Source of the DNA: JALORV01 sp963702595
GTDB taxonomy: Bacteria > Pseudomonadota > Gammaproteobacteria > Burkholderiales > Burkholderiaceae_F
Assembly: GCA_963702595.1 (NCBI GenBank)
Contig: CAVPDC010000021.1
Location: 50,504-114,503 of the forward strand
DNA: 64,000 nucleotides
Direction: 5' to 3'
In this document: positions 16,336 to 24,706 of the stretch, piece by piece
Layout of the letters: each line of letters starts with the position of its first letter
Numbering within the stretch: position 1 is the first letter of the stretch
Notes under the pieces: generated by a model
Databases searched by the model: none
Told to the model about the DNA's origin: nothing
Seen by the model: the letters and a program-made list of their open reading frames with translations, nothing else
Program-made: the position numbers and the translations under genes

Positions 16336-17588
16336 CCCGGCACCGCGTTGCGGTGACGGGGCTCGGACTTATCGGTCCGTTCGGTGCAGATCCCGGTGCT
16401 TCGTTCGACCGTCTGATGGCCGGCGAATCGGCGATTCGGCCCTACGTCCCCGTGCCCTCGATCCTCAAGATGCCGGTGCCTGCGGTGCGCTGCGATCAGT
16501 TCGACGCCGAGGCGGCGCTCGGCCGCACGACGGCCTGCATGACGGACCGCTATGCGCAGTTCGGCATCGCGGCGGCCCTGGACGCGTGGCAGGACGCCGG
16601 CCTGCCACGCAGCTCCCCACCCCAGGAACTCGTCCGCGGTGCGGTGTGCTGGGGCACGGGTCTCGGCGGCACGCGTGCGGTCGAACTGGCCTACTTCGAC
16701 GTCCTGCAGAAGGGGCGTACTCGCACCTCGCCGCTGCTGATCGTCATGGGCATGCACAACGCGGCGGCCGCGCACATCGCGATGCGCCTCGGCCTCGGCG
16801 GGGCGGCGACAACGACGTCGGTGGCGTGCGCGTCTTCCGCGATCGCGCTGGGTGAAGCGCTCCGCCTGATTCGCCATGGCGAAGCGGATGTCGTCGTGGC
16901 CGGTGGGTCGGAAGCACCGCTGACGGCGGGCATGCTGCTGGCCTGGGACGCGATGCGGGTTCTCGCGCGCGGCGAAGGCGACGCGGCGCGCTCCGCCTGC
17001 CGGCCGTTCTCCGCCGACCGTGCCGGCCTCGTACTCGGCGAGGGGGGCGCGGCGCTGGTGCTGGAACCGTACGAGCGTGCCGAGCAGCGCGGCGCCCGGA
17101 TCTACGCCGAGCTGGCCGGCTATGGCGCAAGCTGTGACCATCATCATCTCGCACAGCCGCTGGCCGCCGGCCAGAGGCGTGCGCTGCGGGCGGCGCTGGA
17201 CGATGCAGGAATCGCCACTGACGAACTGGACTACGTGAACTCGCACGGAACGGGCACGGTTGAGGGCGATCCGGTCGAGATCGACGCGCTGCGGCAAGTG
17301 TTCGGCCCTCGCGCCGAGGCGGTGGCGGTCAGCTCGACCAAGTCGATGCTGGGCCACATGCTGGGTGCCACCGGCGCCGTGGAGGCGCTGATCACGGTGT
17401 TGGCGCTGGCGAGACAGCAGGTTCCCCCGACGGCCCATTTACGCAAAGTCGATCCGGCCTGCGACGGAGTGCGCCATGTGGCCGGCGCCGGACAGGAAAT
17501 GCCGCTGCGCGCAGCCTTGTCCAGCTCGTTCGCCTTCGGTGGCTCCAACGCGGTCCTCGCGTTTCGGCGTCACGGTTCCACGCATTAG
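16332..17588 (+). CDS. Beta-ketoacyl-ACP synthase (FabF-type) of the arylpolyene cluster
   Basis: 418-residue condensing enzyme that joins malonyl-ACP to the acyl chain with loss of CO2. The catalytic set is complete: cysteine in TTTSVACASSAIALGEALRL, first histidine in YVNSHGTGTVEGDPVE, lysine and second histidine in SSTKSMLGHMLGATGAVE. ATG 16332 overlaps the ACP stop and begins the normal N-terminus (MTRHRVAVTGLGLIGPFG); the frame stays open upstream to 15822 but that part is antisense-like. Being separate from the ketosynthase/chain-length-factor pair at 22.7-24.6 kb, it may act in initiation or early elongation, like ApeR in described clusters (inference). Confidence 0.93.
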   Translation: MTRHRVAVTGLGLIGPFGADPGASFDRLMAGESAIRPYVPVPSILKMPVPAVRCDQFDAEAALGRTTACMTDRYAQFGIAAALDAWQDAGLPRSSPPQELVRGAVCWGTGLGGTRAVELAYFDVLQKGRTRTSPLLIVMGMHNAAAAHIAMRLGLGGAATTTSVACASSAIALGEALRLIRHGEADVVVAGGSEAPLTAGMLLAWDAMRVLARGEGDAARSACRPFSADRAGLVLGEGGAALVLEPYERAEQRGARIYAELAGYGASCDHHHLAQPLAAGQRRALRAALDDAGIATDELDYVNSHGTGTVEGDPVEIDALRQVFGPRAEAVAVSSTKSMLGHMLGATGAVEALITVLALARQQVPPTAHLRKVDPACDGVRHVAGAGQEMPLRAALSSSFAFGGSNAVLAFRRHGSTH

Positions 17589-17617
17589 CGCCACGCTCCC
17601 CACGGCAGCCACGTCCG

Positions 17618-18679
17618 ATGCAAGTCCAGCCGATCGAACCCCTGTTGCTGCCGCTCGACAACGGCGCGGCACCGACGAGGGACGCCGGTCGCTGGCTGGG
17701 CGGGGCGGCCTACGGACAGGGTGCGCTCGTCGGCCCGCAACTGGCGCGGCGCATCGGCGCGAGTGCCGCATCGGCCTGCGCTGTCGTGGACATGGTGCCG
17801 CTCTCAGCGGCCACCGGCTTCGCCGAACTCTGGCGCGTCGTGGGCGACCAGCCGTTGACGCAGGGCCGTTTTGGCCCGAACGATGAAATCACTTGGTCCG
17901 CGGATTCTTCCTTGCTGTTTGCACACCTGACGCTCGACGAGCTGTCCTTCGGCGACGGCACGCATTGCCGGCTGGAGCCCGCAGCGCACGCCGCCTACAG
18001 GGGCCTCTTCGCCCTGCTGCGGCACACCGGATTCGAGCATCCGATCCGTTTCTGGAACTACCTGCCGCGCATCAATGTCGACGAAGACGGTCTCGAGCGC
18101 TATCGCCACTTCAATCTCGGGCGCCACGCCGCGTTCCTCGAGGCCGAGCGACGTCCGGATGCGGCGCCGCCGGCGGCCTGTGCGCTCGGGTGCAGTGGCA
18201 CTGCGATGACCGTCATGGTGCTGGCTGGGCGCGAGGCGCCGACGGCGATCGAGAATCCGCGACAGGTCAGCGCGTACAAGTATCCCGCGCAGTACGGTCC
18301 GCAGCCTCCGACCTTTTCCCGTGCGGCGCTGTACCGCAGCGGCGCCTGTGCGCTGCTGACGGTGTCCGGTACCGCGAGCATCGTCGGGCACGAGACGGTC
18401 CACATCGGCGATGTCGCCGCGCAGGTCGACGAGTCACTGCGGAACGTGCAGGCGGTGGTCGATGCGGCCAACCTGGCAACGGGGCAGCCGCTTTTCAGCG
18501 TCGCCGGCCTGAAGTTGAAGGCCTATGTGCGCAACGCGGCCGATGCCGACCTCGTGCGGCGACAGTTGCAGCTGCGCCTGCCGCGTACGCCGGTGCCACT
18601 GGTGCGTGCCGACATCTGCCGTGCGAACCTGCTGTTCGAGATCGAAGCGGCGGGCAGCGCGGTGCTGCGGCCAGCCTGA
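17618..18679 (+). CDS. Chorismatase of the FkbO/Hyg5/XanB2 family
   Basis: 353-residue chorismate-hydrolysing enzyme. Family members convert chorismate to pyruvate plus 3- or 4-hydroxybenzoate or a dihydroxycyclohexadiene acid; XanB2 supplies the aryl starter of xanthomonadin. Landmarks are IRFWNYLPRINVDEDGLERY, FNLGRHAAFLEAE, SAYKYPAQYGPQPPTFSRA and GTASIVGHETVHIGDVAAQ, all in the order seen in that family, with a RidA-like C-terminal half. Inside an arylpolyene cluster that lacks any ammonia-lyase, it almost certainly provides the hydroxybenzoate head group. Whether the product is 3-HBA, 4-HBA or both cannot be told from sequence alone. It follows the ketosynthase by 29 bases. Confidence 0.88.
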   Translation: MQVQPIEPLLLPLDNGAAPTRDAGRWLGGAAYGQGALVGPQLARRIGASAASACAVVDMVPLSAATGFAELWRVVGDQPLTQGRFGPNDEITWSADSSLLFAHLTLDELSFGDGTHCRLEPAAHAAYRGLFALLRHTGFEHPIRFWNYLPRINVDEDGLERYRHFNLGRHAAFLEAERRPDAAPPAACALGCSGTAMTVMVLAGREAPTAIENPRQVSAYKYPAQYGPQPPTFSRAALYRSGACALLTVSGTASIVGHETVHIGDVAAQVDESLRNVQAVVDAANLATGQPLFSVAGLKLKAYVRNAADADLVRRQLQLRLPRTPVPLVRADICRANLLFEIEAAGSAVLRPA

Positions 18680-18756
18680 TGGACTGCGCCACGCATTGCG
18701 AGGCGCTGGGCGCGTTTTTCGCTGGAGCGACTTGCGCCGGCCGTTGGCGCTGAACG

Positions 18757-19557
18757 ATGGCCGAGCCGGACCGGGGGACCGCCCCGCCCATGAGCCTGCT
18801 TGAACGCATCAAGACGCAGATCCTGCTCTTCTGGTGCGTCGGCCTGCTCGGACTGGGCACGTTCCTCTGGACACCCATCGCGATGCTGCTGCGCCTCGTG
18901 CTTCCGCGCGCGCTCGGGCATCGCATCGGCCGCAACGTCGCCCGTCGTTTCTTCGTGTTCTACCTGGCGAACCTGCGGGCCACCGGCTATGTCCGCATCG
19001 AGCTCGACGGACTTGCGCCGGTACTGAATCAGCGCGGCATCATCATCGCCGCCAACCACCCGTGCCTGCTCGATGCGCTGCTGCTGCTGTCGCGCCTGCC
19101 CGACGGCGTGCCGCTGATGAAGGCGGCACTCGAGCGCAGCGTGTTCTGGGGCGCGCCGGCGCACCTGGCGGGCTACATCAGCAACCGCAATATCATGAAC
19201 GCGGTGCGAGTCGCCCGCGACCGGATCGCCGAAGGCGCACAGCTGCTGATTTTTCCCGAAGGGACGCGCACCCACCCGTGGCCGCTGGGGCCGCTGCGCG
19301 GAGCCATCGCGATCATCGCGCAACGCGCACAGGCGCCGGTGCAGACCGTGATCATTGAAACCAACACGCTGTTTCTTTCGAAGGGCTGGCCCCTGTTGCG
19401 CATGCCGCCGCTGCCGCTGCACTACCGCGTACGCCTCGGCCGCCGCTTCGAGCCGCCGACCGATGCCGCACGGTTCATGGTCGAGCTGCGCGAACACTTC
19501 GAGCAGGAACTGGCGCGCGCCGAGCTGCGGCCGCCCGTCGGTGAGCGTGCCGAATGA
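18757..19557 (+). CDS. PlsC-like 1-acylglycerophosphate acyltransferase of the pigment cluster
   Basis: 266-residue membrane-associated acyltransferase. The catalytic HX4D box is ANHPCLLDALLLL (about residue 105) and the substrate box is IFPEGTRTHPWPL (about residue 168). A hydrophobic N-terminal helix (ILLFWCVGLLGLGTFLW) anchors it to the inner membrane. In arylpolyene clusters such enzymes are thought to attach the polyene acid to a lipid or sugar-lipid carrier. ATG 18757 is the longest start; ATG 18790, after a GGGGGA stretch, would remove 11 polar residues and is equally plausible. Its stop overlaps the glycosyltransferase start by four bases. Confidence 0.87.
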   Translation: MAEPDRGTAPPMSLLERIKTQILLFWCVGLLGLGTFLWTPIAMLLRLVLPRALGHRIGRNVARRFFVFYLANLRATGYVRIELDGLAPVLNQRGIIIAANHPCLLDALLLLSRLPDGVPLMKAALERSVFWGAPAHLAGYISNRNIMNAVRVARDRIAEGAQLLIFPEGTRTHPWPLGPLRGAIAIIAQRAQAPVQTVIIETNTLFLSKGWPLLRMPPLPLHYRVRLGRRFEPPTDAARFMVELREHFEQELARAELRPPVGERAE

Positions 19558-20333
19558 GCGCGATACCGTCGAGCAGCCAGCTGGTGCTGATTCCCAGCTA
19601 CAACAGCGGCGCGCTGGTACTGCGCACGGTGCGTGAAGCACTGGCGCAATGGGCGCCGGTATGGGTCGTCGTCGACGGCAGCACCGACGGGACGGGCGCG
19701 CAACTGCAGGCGCTCGCCGCGACCGAGCCGAACCTTCGAGTGCTGGTGCTGCCGGTCAATCGTGGCAAGGGCGCGGCCGTGCTGCACGGATTGCGCGAAG
19801 CACGACGCCTGGGCTACACGCACGCGTTGACGATGGATGCTGACGGCCAGCATCCGGCCAGTCATATCGGTGACTTCATGGCGGCGTCGCAGCGCGCCCC
19901 CGAGGCGATGGTGCTGGGCGTGCCGCAGTTCGATGCCAGCGCGCCGGCGCTGCGCCGCCGCGGCCGCCGCATCTCGAACTGGTGGGCCAACCTGGAGACG
20001 CTCGGGGCGGGCGTGCAGGATTCGCTGTTCGGCTTCCGCGTCTACCCGATCGCGCCACTGATCGATGTCATGCAGTCGCGCCGCTGGATGCGCCGCTTCG
20101 ACTTCGATCCCGAAGCGGCCGTGCGCCTGGTCTGGGCCGGCGTGCCGCCGGTCAATCTTCCGGCGCCGGTGCGCTACCTCACCCCTGCGGAAGGCGGCGT
20201 GTCGCACTTCAACTACCTGCGCGACAACGTGCTGCTGACCGGCATGCATGTGCGGCTGATGGTGGAGTTCGTGCTGCGCCTGCCGATGCTGCTGCTGCGG
20301 CGTCGCCAACTTCTGAACGTCAAACCCGAATGA
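19554..20333 (+). CDS. Family 2 glycosyltransferase of the pigment cluster
   Basis: 259-residue GT-A fold enzyme of family 2. The nucleotide-sugar region reads VLIPSYNSGALVLRTVREAL and WVVVDGSTDGTG; the metal-binding DXD is in TMDADGQHPASH. It has a C-terminal hydrophobic stretch (LRLPMLLLRRR), like polyprenyl-phosphate sugar transferases, implying work at the inner membrane face. It overlaps both neighbours by four bases, so it is translated with the acyltransferase and the methyltransferase. It probably glycosylates the lipid-linked polyene or its carrier; the sugar is unknown. Confidence 0.9.
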   Translation: MSAIPSSSQLVLIPSYNSGALVLRTVREALAQWAPVWVVVDGSTDGTGAQLQALAATEPNLRVLVLPVNRGKGAAVLHGLREARRLGYTHALTMDADGQHPASHIGDFMAASQRAPEAMVLGVPQFDASAPALRRRGRRISNWWANLETLGAGVQDSLFGFRVYPIAPLIDVMQSRRWMRRFDFDPEAAVRLVWAGVPPVNLPAPVRYLTPAEGGVSHFNYLRDNVLLTGMHVRLMVEFVLRLPMLLLRRRQLLNVKPE

Positions 20334-21109
20334 CTCCATCTAAGCCTACCGATGACGTGGTGCACGCTCCGCACCGACCCTTGACCGACTACTACCCCGA
20401 TGAGTCGGCGCGTGCCGGCTTCGTGCGCGGCATGTTCGATCGCACGGCGGGCACCTATGACCGCATCGAACGCATCCTCGCGTTCGGCAGCGGCGTCTGG
20501 TACCGCGGTCAGGCGTTGCGCCGCGCCGGGCTTGCCGAAGGCCAGCGCATCGTCGACGTCGGCATCGGGACCGGGCTGGTCGCGCGCGAGGCGGTGAAGA
20601 TCATCGGCGCTCCCGGACTGCTCGTCGGCGTCGATCCGAGCCCGGGCATGCTCGAACACGCACGGGCCGCATTGCCCGCTGAGGTGCAACTGGTCGAGGG
20701 GTCGGCCGAAGCGATACCGTATCCCGACGCCAGCTTCGACTTTCTGTCGATGGGCTACGCGCTGCGCCACATCAGCGACCTGGCGGCGGCGTTTCGCGAG
20801 TTCCACCGCGTGCTGAAGCCGGGCGGCCGCCTCTGCCTGCTGGAGATCACGAAGCCGGAAACGGCGGTCGGCCGGGCGCTGCTCAAGGGCTACATGCGCG
20901 GCATCGTGCCGACGCTGGCGCGGATGGTCGGTGCCGGCGGCGATACCGTGAAGCTGTGGCGCTACTACTGGGACACGATCGAAGCCTGCGCGCCGCCGGA
21001 GCAAGTCGTCGCGACGCTGCGCGCCGCGGGATTCGACGACGCGCGCCGCTACATCGACCAGCGACCGATGCCGATCTTCGCCGAGTTCCAGGCGCGCAAG
21101 CCTGGCTGA
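20330..21109 (+). CDS. UbiE-like SAM-dependent methyltransferase of the pigment cluster
   Basis: 259-residue class I methyltransferase. The SAM-binding motif I is RIVDVGIGTGLVAREA, motif II is in SFDFLSMGYALRHISDL, and the post-motif is HRVLKPGGRLCLLEITKP, the UbiE/MenG style. The N-terminal FDRTAGTYDRIERILAFGSG is also typical of that group. It probably O- or C-methylates the aryl head of the pigment, as methylated heads are known in arylpolyenes. ATG 20330 overlaps the glycosyltransferase stop. The gene ends three bases before the convergent lipoprotein gene, closing the plus arm of the cluster. Confidence 0.88.
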   Translation: MTPSKPTDDVVHAPHRPLTDYYPDESARAGFVRGMFDRTAGTYDRIERILAFGSGVWYRGQALRRAGLAEGQRIVDVGIGTGLVAREAVKIIGAPGLLVGVDPSPGMLEHARAALPAEVQLVEGSAEAIPYPDASFDFLSMGYALRHISDLAAAFREFHRVLKPGGRLCLLEITKPETAVGRALLKGYMRGIVPTLARMVGAGGDTVKLWRYYWDTIEACAPPEQVVATLRAAGFDDARRYIDQRPMPIFAEFQARKPG

Positions 21110-21112
21110 GCG

Positions 21113-21646
21113 CTAGGGCAGTTTCAGCGCTGCGACCCCCGCCAGCATCTGCTCGATATTCATGCGCGCGGCCGCTTCATTGCCGATGCGCACGCGATCG
21201 ACGAACGCGTAGGCCTTGTCGGAGGGCACCGTGTATTGCGTCTTGATGCTCTTGCGCCAGACCGGACGATTCGCCGCGACCTCGATCAGCTGGTAGCCGA
21301 CCTCCATGTCGACACGCACCGTCATGCCCATCATCGGGCTGTCAAGCTGTCCAATGTAGGCGATCAGGCGGTAGTCGGCCGGCGGCGCGGTCGCCACGCG
21401 TGCGAAGGCGCCGCTTTGTTCGATCGAACGTCGCAGCGCCACGGTGAAGTCCTCATTGGAGATCTGGGGCACATAGGTCGAACTGGTCTGCCGTCCGCCG
21501 CTGACCTCCAGCATGACGCTTGCAGTGCTCTTGTGAGCGGCCACGGCGGTGGAGGTCGCCATCGCCTCGGGCCGGCTCGGTGTCGCGCAGCCGGCAAAAA
21601 GCGCACACGCGCAGCCGAGGAGTAGCAGGGATACCCGGTTCAGCAT
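21113..21646 (-). CDS. Lipoprotein of unknown function at the centre of the pigment cluster
   Basis: 177-residue lipoprotein with signal LLLLGCACALFAGCATPSR; the lipobox FAGC puts the acylated Cys at residue 20, and Ala at +2 favours the outer membrane. The mature part has a single domain with a beta-rich middle (DYRLIAYIGQLDSPMMGMTV) and an end rich in Asn/Ala/Met (IGNEAAARMNIEQMLAGVA). It is the last gene of the minus arm and lies nine bases beyond a second lipoprotein gene. Because both are cotranscribed with pigment genes, they may help place the pigment in the outer membrane (inference). No family is recognised. Confidence 0.75.
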   Translation of the reverse strand: MLNRVSLLLLGCACALFAGCATPSRPEAMATSTAVAAHKSTASVMLEVSGGRQTSSTYVPQISNEDFTVALRRSIEQSGAFARVATAPPADYRLIAYIGQLDSPMMGMTVRVDMEVGYQLIEVAANRPVWRKSIKTQYTVPSDKAYAFVDRVRIGNEAAARMNIEQMLAGVAALKLP

Positions 21647-21655
21647 GGGCGCACC

Positions 21656-22084
21656 TCACTGCGGCCGCTTCAGCGCCGCCTGCAGTACATCCTTCACCAT
21701 TTCAGGCGGATCGCGGCGTTCGAGCGACGGCCGCATCGACTCGGCGTTGGCCACGATGGCACCGGTTTGCCCGTCGCGGATCTGGACGTTCAGACGGATC
21801 ATGTACATCGTGATGTCCCATGCCCAGCGGTCCTGGTAAGTCACGATGGCATCCACCGGCGTGGCCGGCTTTTCCGCCGCACCCGCGGTTGCGGTGTAGC
21901 CCCAGGCAGTCAATTGCTTGACGAAGAGCTGCTCAATGCCGCGCTGGTCAGCCGCAAGCTTTTGTACGTAGAACGTCTTAAATGAGCCCAGCTCGGCACC
22001 TGGCGCATGCGAAACATTCTGCGTGGCACAACCGGCAAGCACGCCGAGCGCTGCCACGATCAACCACAGGCGAAGTCTTTGCAT
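21656..22084 (-). CDS. Lipoprotein (DUF4136-like) in the pigment cluster
   Basis: 142-residue lipoprotein; the lipobox LAGC in LWLIVAALGVLAGCATQNV gives Cys at residue 18. The start chosen is ATG 22084, which has GGGAG at proper spacing; an upstream in-frame ATG at 22114 would place ten extra residues before the signal. The domain SFKTFYVQKLAADQRGIEQL, AIVTYQDRWAWDITMYMIRL and ...VRDGQTGAIVANAESMRPS follows the DUF4136 style of outer-membrane lipoproteins. It pairs with the lipoprotein at 21113. Role unknown, probably envelope-related. Confidence 0.75.
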   Translation of the reverse strand: MQRLRLWLIVAALGVLAGCATQNVSHAPGAELGSFKTFYVQKLAADQRGIEQLFVKQLTAWGYTATAGAAEKPATPVDAIVTYQDRWAWDITMYMIRLNVQIRDGQTGAIVANAESMRPSLERRDPPEMVKDVLQAALKRPQ

Positions 22085-22218
22085 AGAAACTCCCACTCTT
22101 GCGAGGTATCGCAACGGATTTCAGTCTGTGTCGCGTTCGCGGCCCTTTATTGAGCTTCCGCAAGACTTGCCGGCGGCGAACCCCCGTTCCGACCGCAGCC
22201 CTTCGTCAGCATTTTCAG

Positions 22219-22666
22219 TCAGGCCGCGACGCCCAGCGCAACGCTGATTCGCCCCTCGGCCAGCAGGCGCTCGCCGGCACGGATGCTGAACGCATAGAGT
22301 GCGTGGGCCGCATCGCCGGCCAGTCTTTCGGCGTGGATCGGTGAGATCGTCTGCAATGTCATCGAGCCGCGGCGCGTGCAGCTCGAGTGCGCGCACCGCG
22401 CCGATGTAGCCCGGGCGCGATGCCGGGGCGCCGTCTCCGCCCAGCAGAGCGCCGTGCAGCGCCATCGCCTGGGCCGCGTACTCGACGCTGTGCACCGTGG
22501 CGAGCTGGTTGCGCGAGCGCAGAGGATTGGCCGGATCGCGGTGCGAACGCGCACGGCAGTCGATCGATTCGGCGTCCCAGGCCACGACCTCATGCAGCAG
22601 GCACATGCTGCCGGCGTGCGGAATGCGCGCGGCGATCGCCGTGTGATCGAGCCGGATGTCACTCAC
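22219..22666 (-). CDS. ApeP-like 3-hydroxyacyl-ACP dehydratase, apparent frameshift near 22345
   Basis: Hotdog-fold dehydratase of the arylpolyene cluster; it removes water from the 3-hydroxyacyl chain and works in a pair with the second dehydratase at 29300. The N-terminal two thirds (IRLDHTAIAARIPHAGSMCL, VHSVEYAAQAMALHG, PGYIGAVRALELH) are in the frame starting at 22666. After DDIADDLT that frame turns Arg-rich, while the correct end (IHAERLAGDAAHALYAFSIR...LLAEGRISVALGVAA, stop at 22219) is in the next frame. Removing one base near 22345 restores a normal protein of about 148 residues. The start overlaps the chain-length-factor stop by four bases. Likely a sequencing indel. Confidence 0.8.
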
Positions 22667-23478
22667 GCCGGGAACTCCACGTGAACGCGAAGCTGCGGTG
22701 GGGCCAGATAGTCCACCGCAAGCAAGCCGGAACGTTGCTGCGCGAGCGCGGCCAGCAGTGGCAGGCTGCGTGCGGCCGGGTTGCTGGAACGCAGCGTTTC
22801 GAGCGCGGGATTCGTACAGCGGTCGGCCTCACCATCGCCCAGCGCGAGGCTCAGCCGTGCGATCGCACGTTCGGTGCGGTCCGGAACAAGAACCAGAGCG
22901 ACGGCGAAGGCGTCCGGTACGGGCCGCTTCGCGTGCAAAGGCTCCGGATAGGCCGTGTCGTAGGCGATCAGTAGCCCCGGCGCATGGCTGGCATGCACCT
23001 GTACGACGGCTTCGAGCAGGCCCGCGGCGAAGCTGGCATCGTAGGCGGCAAGGCTGGTCGATGCGGTCATCGCCTGCGCCGCGATGCTCCAGTAGCCGGC
23101 CGGGGCGTTGTGCACCGAGTTGTGAAAGCGCGTAGGCGAGATGAATCGCTCGCTCGATGCCAGCACTTCGCAAATCGAGTGGCAGTTGTCGCCATCGCCG
23201 CCGGAGGCCGAGAACACGGTCGCCAGTGTCGAGGGCGCTCGCCCGGCCGCCTCGCTCGCGGCTGTCGCCACGGCGAGCGCGATGCGCACCGCGGCGCCGG
23301 TGCGGCGTCGCTCTGCCGGAGGCAACGCCGGTGGCACGGGCAGCGCGCAGCGCGCCGGTTCGTATCCGGCCTCGCCACGCAGCACGGCGGCGGCGTACGG
23401 CCAGTCATTGAGGCCCGGTCCGATAAGGCCGATGCCCTCGACCCATGCGCCCAGATCTTCGGCGTTTTCGACCATCAC
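22663..23478 (-). CDS. Ketosynthase chain-length-factor-like protein (ApeC-like)
   Basis: 271-residue beta-ketoacyl synthase N-domain-only protein of the PF13723 type, the partner that forms a heterodimer with the ketosynthase encoded immediately upstream and limits chain length. It keeps the fold signature (VFSASGGDGDNCHSICEVL, RFHNSVHNAPAGYWSIAAQ) but has no catalytic cysteine: the corresponding region reads TASTSLAAYDASFAAGLLEA. It overlaps both neighbours by four bases, so ketosynthase, CLF and dehydratase are made together. The assignment follows from sequence type and gene pairing; the pair sets the polyene length. Confidence 0.85.
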   Translation of the reverse strand: MMVENAEDLGAWVEGIGLIGPGLNDWPYAAAVLRGEAGYEPARCALPVPPALPPAERRRTGAAVRIALAVATAASEAAGRAPSTLATVFSASGGDGDNCHSICEVLASSERFISPTRFHNSVHNAPAGYWSIAAQAMTASTSLAAYDASFAAGLLEAVVQVHASHAPGLLIAYDTAYPEPLHAKRPVPDAFAVALVLVPDRTERAIARLSLALGDGEADRCTNPALETLRSSNPAARSLPLLAALAQQRSGLLAVDYLAPPQLRVHVEFPA

Positions 23479-24644
23479 GTCCGTCCCAATACCAGCGCGC
23501 AGTTGCTGCCGCCAAAGCCAAAGGAGTTGCTCAGCACGTGGCGCAGCGCGGCGGCTTCCGGCTGCAGCCGGTAGCCGGGCAGCAGTTGCGCATCGACAGT
23601 TCGCGTGCCTGCGCTGCCGGGCACCAGTCCGCGCTCCAGCGCGATCGCCGCGATCACCGCTTCGATCGCGCCGGCCGCGCCGAGCGCATGCCCGGTGGCG
23701 CCCTTCGTCGAGCTGCAGGCGACGGCACGCCCGAATACCGCCGACACGGCGAGCGCTTCCGCCGCGTCGTTGGCCAGCGTCGCGGTGCCGTGCAGGTTGA
23801 TGTAGTCGATCGCCTCCGGCGCGAGCCGCGCGTCCTGCAGCGCTCCCTGCATCGCCATCTGCGCGCCGAGCCCCTGCGGGTGCGGCGCCGACATGTGGTG
23901 CGCGTCGCTCGACTCCCCGACCCCGAGCAATGACACGCCTGTGTCAGCGCGGCCCAGCAGCGCGAACGCCGCGCCCTCGCCGATCGAGATGCCGTTGCGC
24001 TCCGGGTCGAACGGCCGGCAGGCGGTGGCCGACAGCACCTCGAGCGAATGAAAGCCATAGAGTGTCGTCAGGCACAGCGAGTCGACACCCCCGACGACGG
24101 CGGCATCGATCAGCCCGGCCTCGATCATGCGGCGCGCATTGCCGAAGACCTTGGCGCCCGACGAGCAGGCGGTGCACACCGCAGCGGCCGGCCCCATGAG
24201 ATCGAAATACGAGCGTACGAACTCGACGACCGAGTAGCTGTTGTGCGAGCGTCGGTAGTCGAGCTCCGCGGGCAGCGCGCCGGTGGCCGGGTCACGGTGC
24301 CGGTAGGCGATCTCGGTTTCGAGAATGCCCGAGGTGCTGGTGCCGAGGAAGACGCCGATGCGCGCAGCACTGAACTGCGCGCGCGCCACGCGCACCGCGT
24401 CGGCAAAGCCATCCTGCTCGAGCGCGAGCTGCGCCAGCCGGTTGTTACGACATTCGAACGCGGCGAGGTCGGCGCGCAGCGGTGCGGCGTCGAGTCCCGC
24501 GACCTCGGCGATCATCGTGTCGAGCTGCACCGTCTCAAAGCGGCACGGCGCGAGTGCCGAGCGGCGCTCAGCCAGCGCCTCCGCGTGCGCGTCGACGCCG
24601 CGGCCGAGCCCGGTGACAGCCGTATAGGAAAGAAAGCGCAGCAC
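23475..24644 (-). CDS. Beta-ketoacyl-ACP synthase (ApeO-like), catalytic partner of the chain-length factor
   Basis: 389-residue condensing enzyme with the full catalytic set: Cys in AAVCTACSSGAKVFGNARR, His in YINLHGTATLANDAAEAL, Lys/His in SSTKGATGHALGAAGAIE, and the closing loop NSFGFGGSNCALVLG. It is adjacent to and overlaps the chain-length factor, the usual arrangement of the ApeO:ApeC elongating pair in arylpolyene clusters. The N-terminus is short (MLRFLSYTAVTGLGRG), as in those proteins. With the dehydratases it builds the conjugated polyene. The keto-reduction needed between condensation and dehydration has no matching gene in this cluster. Confidence 0.92.
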   Translation of the reverse strand: MLRFLSYTAVTGLGRGVDAHAEALAERRSALAPCRFETVQLDTMIAEVAGLDAAPLRADLAAFECRNNRLAQLALEQDGFADAVRVARAQFSAARIGVFLGTSTSGILETEIAYRHRDPATGALPAELDYRRSHNSYSVVEFVRSYFDLMGPAAAVCTACSSGAKVFGNARRMIEAGLIDAAVVGGVDSLCLTTLYGFHSLEVLSATACRPFDPERNGISIGEGAAFALLGRADTGVSLLGVGESSDAHHMSAPHPQGLGAQMAMQGALQDARLAPEAIDYINLHGTATLANDAAEALAVSAVFGRAVACSSTKGATGHALGAAGAIEAVIAAIALERGLVPGSAGTRTVDAQLLPGYRLQPEAAALRHVLSNSFGFGGSNCALVLGRT

Positions 24645-24706
24645 GACGGGCCGGGATACTCGCGAGGGCGGCCCCGTAGGGCTGATGGGCGGCGATTATC
24701 CCGAAA

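Noticed and set aside
15885..17438. A 517-codon minus-strand frame opposite the ketosynthase
   Set aside because: Composition is Arg/His-rich without motifs, and the plus strand carries an intact condensing enzyme with all catalytic residues.
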